NCBI RefSeq assembly: GCF_018449725.1
Contig: NZ_JAAVVC010000012.1
Location: 124,001 to 188,000, forward strand
Reading direction: 5' to 3'
From: Pseudomonas sp. dw_612
GTDB taxonomy: Bacteria > Pseudomonadota > Gammaproteobacteria > Pseudomonadales > Pseudomonadaceae
DNA length: 64,000 nucleotides
A program made the position numbers and the translations under genes. The notes under the pieces are model-generated. The model did no database searches. It worked only from the letters and a program-made list of their open reading frames with translations, and was not told the DNA's origin. Positions 60,831-64,000 of this stretch are shown in pieces. Every line of letters starts with the position of its first letter. Position 1 is the first letter of the stretch.

Positions 60831-60920
60831 TGTGGGAGCGGGCTTGCTCGCGAAAGCGGTGGGTCAGCCAGCACAGATGTTGAATGTGCCGGCCTCTTCG
60901 CGAGCAAGCCCGCTCCCACA
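60831..60920. repeat. REP pair (REPIN), family A
   Basis: TGTGGGAGCGGGCTTGCTCG and CGAGCAAGCCCGCTCCCACA face each other across about 43 bases between hutU and the NCS1 transporter gene. Confidence 0.95.
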
Positions 60921-60944
60921 TAAAGCGATCCCACCAGTATTGCG

Positions 60945-62627
60945 TTATTTGCCGGTAATCATCGGCAGGTTCAGGCCTTGTTCGTTGGCGCAATCAATCG
61001 CGATCTGGTAACCCGCATCGGCGTGACGCATAACGCCGGTCGCCGGGTCGTTGTGCAGCACGCGAGCGATACGCTCGGCCGCTTCGTCGGTACCATCGCA
61101 GACAATCACCATGCCCGAGTGCTGGGAGAAGCCCATGCCGACGCCGCCGCCGTGGTGCAAGGAAACCCAGGTCGCGCCGCTCGCCGTGTTGAGCAGGGCG
61201 TTGAGCAGTGGCCAGTCGGACACGGCGTCGGAACCGTCCTGCATCGACTCGGTTTCGCGGTTCGGGCTGGCCACCGAACCGGAGTCCAGGTGGTCGCGAC
61301 CGATCACGATAGGCGCGGACAATTCACCGCTGCGCACCATTTCGTTGAACGCCAGACCGAGCTTGGCGCGCAGGCCCAGGCCAACCCAGCAGATACGTGC
61401 CGGCAGCCCCTGGAAGCTGATGCGCTCGCGGGCCATGTCCAGCCAGTTGTGCAGGTGGGCGTCGTCCGGGATCAGTTCTTTGACCTTGGCGTCGGTTTTG
61501 TAGATGTCTTCGGCGTTGCCCGACAGCGCAGCCCAACGGAACGGGCCGACGCCACGGCAGAACAGCGGACGGATATAGGCCGGTACAAAGCCTGGGAAAT
61601 CGAATGCGTTTTCCACGCCTTCTTCCTGGGCCATCTGACGGATGTTGTTGCCGTAGTCGAAGGTCGGAATGCCCATCTTCTGGAATTCGAGCATCGCCTT
61701 AACGTGCACGGCCATGGATTGCTTGGCGGCTTTTACAACAGCTGCTGGCTCGGTCTTGGCGCGAGCGCGGTACTCTTCCCAGGTCCAGCCAGCCGGCAGG
61801 TAGCCGTTGAGCGGGTCGTGGGCGCTGGTCTGGTCGGTGACCATGTCCGGGCGTACGCCACGCTTGACCAGTTCCGGCAGGATTTCCGCCGCGTTGCCCA
61901 GCAGTGCGATGGAGATCGCCTTGCCTTCTTTGGTGTATTTCTCGATGCGCGCCAGCGCGTCGTCGAGGTCGGTGGCTTGCTCGTCGACATAGCGGCTGTT
62001 CAGGCGGAAATCGATGCTGACCTGCTGGCATTCGATGTTCAGCGAGCAGGCGCCGGCCAGGGTCGCGGCCAGCGGTTGAGCGCCGCCCATGCCGCCGAGG
62101 CCGGCGGTCAGGACCCAACGACCTTTCAGGTCATCGTTGTAGTGTTGGCGACCGGCTTCGACGAAGGTTTCGTAGGTGCCCTGGACGATGCCCTGGCTGC
62201 CGATGTAGATCCAGCTGCCGGCGGTCATCTGGCCGTACATGGCCAGGCCTTTGGCGTCGAGTTCGTTGAAGTGCTCCCAGCTCGCCCAGTGTGGCACCAG
62301 GTTGGAGTTGGCGATCAGTACGCGCGGGGCATTGGTGTGGGTCTTGAACACGCCGACCGGCTTGCCGGATTGCACCAACAGGGTCTCGTCGTCGTTCAGG
62401 TTGGTCAGGCTTTCGACGATCTTGTCGTAGCATTCCCAGTTACGCGCCGCACGACCGATACCACCGTAAACCACCAGTTCTTTAGGGTTCTCGGCGACTT
62501 CCGGGTCGAGGTTGTTCATCAACATGCGCAGCGGCGCTTCGGTCAGCCAGCTCTTGGCGGTCAGCTTGTTACCGCGGGCGGCACGGATTTCTACGTCACG
62601 GTACTTAGTGGGCTTATTGTCAGTCAC
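60945..62627 (-). CDS. hutU: Urocanate hydratase
   Basis: This 560-residue NAD+-dependent enzyme converts urocanate to imidazolone propionate. LTAGLGGMGGAQP near 172-184 is the dinucleotide-binding signature, and CRGVGPFRWAALSG with its Cys near 410 is the active-site region. LHHGGGVGMGFSQHSGMVIV lies near the end. The start is GTG at 62625-62627, after GAGGAG. It opens the main hut unit; a sigma-54-like promoter and a HutC-like operator lie upstream. Confidence 0.98.
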   Translation of the reverse strand: MTDNKPTKYRDVEIRAARGNKLTAKSWLTEAPLRMLMNNLDPEVAENPKELVVYGGIGRAARNWECYDKIVESLTNLNDDETLLVQSGKPVGVFKTHTNAPRVLIANSNLVPHWASWEHFNELDAKGLAMYGQMTAGSWIYIGSQGIVQGTYETFVEAGRQHYNDDLKGRWVLTAGLGGMGGAQPLAATLAGACSLNIECQQVSIDFRLNSRYVDEQATDLDDALARIEKYTKEGKAISIALLGNAAEILPELVKRGVRPDMVTDQTSAHDPLNGYLPAGWTWEEYRARAKTEPAAVVKAAKQSMAVHVKAMLEFQKMGIPTFDYGNNIRQMAQEEGVENAFDFPGFVPAYIRPLFCRGVGPFRWAALSGNAEDIYKTDAKVKELIPDDAHLHNWLDMARERISFQGLPARICWVGLGLRAKLGLAFNEMVRSGELSAPIVIGRDHLDSGSVASPNRETESMQDGSDAVSDWPLLNALLNTASGATWVSLHHGGGVGMGFSQHSGMVIVCDGTDEAAERIARVLHNDPATGVMRHADAGYQIAIDCANEQGLNLPMITGK

Positions 62628-62664
62628 GAAAAAGACTCCTCAGCGATCAATTCAAACCAACCCT

Positions 62665-62680
62665 GGCAGTGGGCAAGCCA
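62665..62680 (-). promoter_or_regulatory. Candidate sigma-54 promoter of hutU
   Basis: On the minus strand TGGCTTGCCCACTGCC has GG and GC spaced by 10 bases and lies about 38 bases upstream of the hutU start. Sigma-54 and CbrB control of hut is reported in P. fluorescens. The match to TGGCACG-N4-TTGCA is partial (TTG for ACG; CTGC for TTGC). Confidence 0.5.
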
Positions 62681-62760
62681 GCCTGTGCGCGTCGTTGCGC
62701 CACAAGCGAATCAGTGGACGCTGCGAGGAGTCTCGGTCGACTCATACGCATACGTCTTTA

Positions 62761-62774
62761 CTTGTACATACAAG
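62761..62774. promoter_or_regulatory. Candidate HutC operator upstream of hutU
   Basis: CTTGTACATACAAG has perfect 6-base inverted arms (CTTGTA/TACAAG) around a 2-base centre, in the style of HutC/GntR operators. It lies 134 bases upstream of hutU. The whole gap 62628-63097 has no gene. It holds the promoter, this site and a family C palindrome. Confidence 0.6.
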
Positions 62775-62983
62775 CATATGCAATCAAGCGGCCAACTTGT
62801 TGGATGGGCATTCAAGAAAAGTTTTGCCACGGCTGCAAAGCCTGTAGATCAAGGGTTTTGGCGAAGATGAAATTTTTCGGGGGATTTTTGCGCGAGGGTG
62901 ACGGCTGTTACTTAAGCGTGGTTTTGCGCCACGCTGGGGCGTTCGGTAACAAAGTGGTGCGCGATTTGGAACGTTGAAAAGCG

Positions 62984-63086
62984 AAAAGATCGCAGCCTTC
63001 GGCAGCTCCTACAGGGTCAGTGCCCATCCGCGATATTGGCGATGAACATGATCAATGTAGGAGCTGCCGAAGGCTGCGATCTTTTA
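62984..63086. repeat. Palindromic repeat, family C, near the 3' end of hutD
   Basis: AAAAGATCGCAGCCTTCGGC and GCCGAAGGCTGCGATCTTTT arms (about 30 bases each) are separated by about 43 bases, starting 12 bases past the hutD stop. Same unit as 50819-50903. It can terminate hutCD transcripts. Confidence 0.92.
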
Positions 63087-63097
63087 GGGATTTTGAA

Positions 63098-63667
63098 TCA
63101 GCGTGCGATCAGCTCGATCACACAGCATTGACCACTGACGGAGACTTCCAGCAGGCCAGAATTACCATTGAGTTGCAGGCAATCATGGCGACCCAGTTGG
63201 GCGTCGCTGTTACCCACCTTTACTTCCAACACTTCGGTGACACTGAACACCAACACCGTCCCCGCCGAACTGAAAAACCGCTGCTCACCCGCCAGCCACT
63301 GCAACCGCGCGCTATACCGCTGCGGCGCATAAATCAGGTTGAAATCGCGAATCGGCCCACCGAGCAAGGTGCACGACACCTGGCTCTCGCCGCTGAAGGC
63401 AAACGGGTCCAGCGGTAACAACGGTCGTGTGTCCTGGCCATCGACGCGCAAGGTCATGCCCTCGCCTTGCAGCACGGTGATCACCCGCTCGTAGCCGGCG
63501 AATGTCGAGAAGCCGCCGGACTCGCCGATATCGGCAATCGACAAGCGCCAGCCGAAGCCATCAAGGCCGGTGCCCGCATCGCGGGTGATTTCTTCAGTGC
63601 TGCCGCCGCCGTTCTTCCAGGGCATGCGTGGGTAATCTTTGGCGCGTAAAACCTTAGTTTCACTCAT
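63098..63667 (-). CDS. hutD: HutD family protein
   Basis: This 189-residue protein belongs to the HutD family of bicupin-like proteins: YPRMPWKNGGGSTEEI near 13-28, WRLSIADIGESGGFSTFAGYERV, and GEGMTLRVDG. In P. fluorescens SBW25 HutD is reported to limit hut expression, probably by binding a pathway intermediate. It overlaps the end of hutC by four bases (ATGA), so the two are co-translated. Confidence 0.95.
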   Translation of the reverse strand: MSETKVLRAKDYPRMPWKNGGGSTEEITRDAGTGLDGFGWRLSIADIGESGGFSTFAGYERVITVLQGEGMTLRVDGQDTRPLLPLDPFAFSGESQVSCTLLGGPIRDFNLIYAPQRYSARLQWLAGEQRFFSSAGTVLVFSVTEVLEVKVGNSDAQLGRHDCLQLNGNSGLLEVSVSGQCCVIELIAR

Positions 63668-64000
63668 TTATGAAAGCGTCCTTCCAGACGATGACGGGAA
63701 CCGGGGTGGATCAAACGAGCGGCGGTCACGGGCTGACGGCCGGACCAAGTGCGGCGACGGATCAGCAGGCACGGCTCGCCCTTTTCAATCTGCAGCAACT
63801 TGCATTCGCTGGCTTCGGCCAGAATCGCCTCGACCACATGCTCGCCTTCGGTCAACGGTGCGACCTGGTTCAAATAGGCATAAGGCGTTTGCAGGGTGAA
63901 GTCCTGCTTGAGGTAATCCGGGGCCACCAGCGCGTTGACGAAACGGTCTTCGATTTGCACCGGAATGTCGTTTTCGAAATGCACGATCAGCGAATGGAAC
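63664..64000 (-). CDS. hutC: Histidine utilization repressor HutC, C-terminal part (truncated by window edge)
   Basis: The minus frame is open from the stop at 63664 to the right edge and encodes about 111 residues. The sequence VHFENDIPVQIEDRFVN and IEKGEPCLLIRRRTW is the UTRA ligand-binding domain of HutC, a GntR-family repressor that responds to urocanate. The N-terminal winged-helix domain lies beyond the window. Confidence 0.95.
   Translation of the reverse strand, partial: FHSLIVHFENDIPVQIEDRFVNALVAPDYLKQDFTLQTPYAYLNQVAPLTEGEHVVEAILAEASECKLLQIEKGEPCLLIRRRTWSGRQPVTAARLIHPGSRHRLEGRFHK

Noticed and set aside
15713..60920. Repeated near-identical 20-mers that could look like a CRISPR array
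   Set aside because: Copies are dispersed over 45 kb as inverted pairs, not direct repeats with regular spacers; no cas genes.

Overview
The window is a contiguous stretch of core chromosome from a fluorescent Pseudomonas, most likely of the P. fluorescens group. The evidence is high GC coding sequence, gene order closely parallel to the P. aeruginosa PA5036-PA5105 region as I remember it, class II PHA synthases with phaD/phaF/phaI, an extended hut cluster, and many Pseudomonas-type REP/REPIN palindromes between genes. About 57 genes are called, two of them cut by the window edges (gltB at the left, hutC at the right). I saw no rRNA, tRNA, CRISPR array, prophage, transposase or integrase gene.

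Layout. 1-10260, minus strand: pilMNOPQ-aroK-aroB-DamX-like SPOR protein, then gltB. These cover the type IV pilus alignment complex and secretin, two shikimate enzymes, a septal protein and glutamate synthase. 10476-12920 is the divergent PBP1A gene. 13065-15561, minus: maeB, a secreted thermonuclease and rpmE. 15852-23379, plus: priA, argS, an FtsN-like SPOR protein, hslVU (behind a very good sigma-32 promoter) and a DUF971 gene. 23639-30937: the medium-chain-length PHA cluster phaC1-phaZ-phaC2-phaD (plus) facing phaF, phaI and a small PHA-system protein (minus). 31093-34087: ubiE-ubiJ-ubiB. 34167-37155: hisI-hisE-tatA-tatB-tatC-rsmE. 37347-39263: a chemoreceptor in the position of the PA5072/McpK gene. 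39423-42046, minus: a polar amino acid ABC transporter. 42494-46880, minus: opgGH for osmoregulated periplasmic glucans. 47157-49584, minus: dtd, pip and an HSL-family esterase. 49734-50681: an orphan choline-type binding protein. 50906-64000, minus: the histidine utilization cluster hutU, an NCS1 transporter, hutXWV, a hutH-like gene, hutH, hutI and hutG, with a separate hutC-hutD unit at the right edge.

How the genes work together. The hut genes import histidine or urocanate and convert histidine to urocanate, imidazolone propionate and formiminoglutamate. HutG then acts on formylglutamate, so the missing deiminase HutF is presumably outside the window. HutC (repressor) and HutD regulate this. 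In front of hutU there is a candidate HutC operator and a sigma-54-like promoter. The PHA cluster makes, degrades and packages polyester granules, with a candidate sigma-54-like promoter and a Crc/Hfq-type A-rich motif at phaC1.

The most notable observation is the second histidase-family gene (54831-56354). It lacks exactly the Ala-Ser-Gly tripeptide that makes the MIO cofactor and also lacks the catalytic tyrosine, yet the fold is otherwise conserved and it sits inside the hut operon. Other points of interest are five families of intergenic repeats (one about 160-185 bp long with three copies), an intrinsic terminator embedded in the 5' coding region of the nuclease gene, an OpgG with a low-complexity insert splitting off its final strand, and a short codon-use anomaly inside argS.
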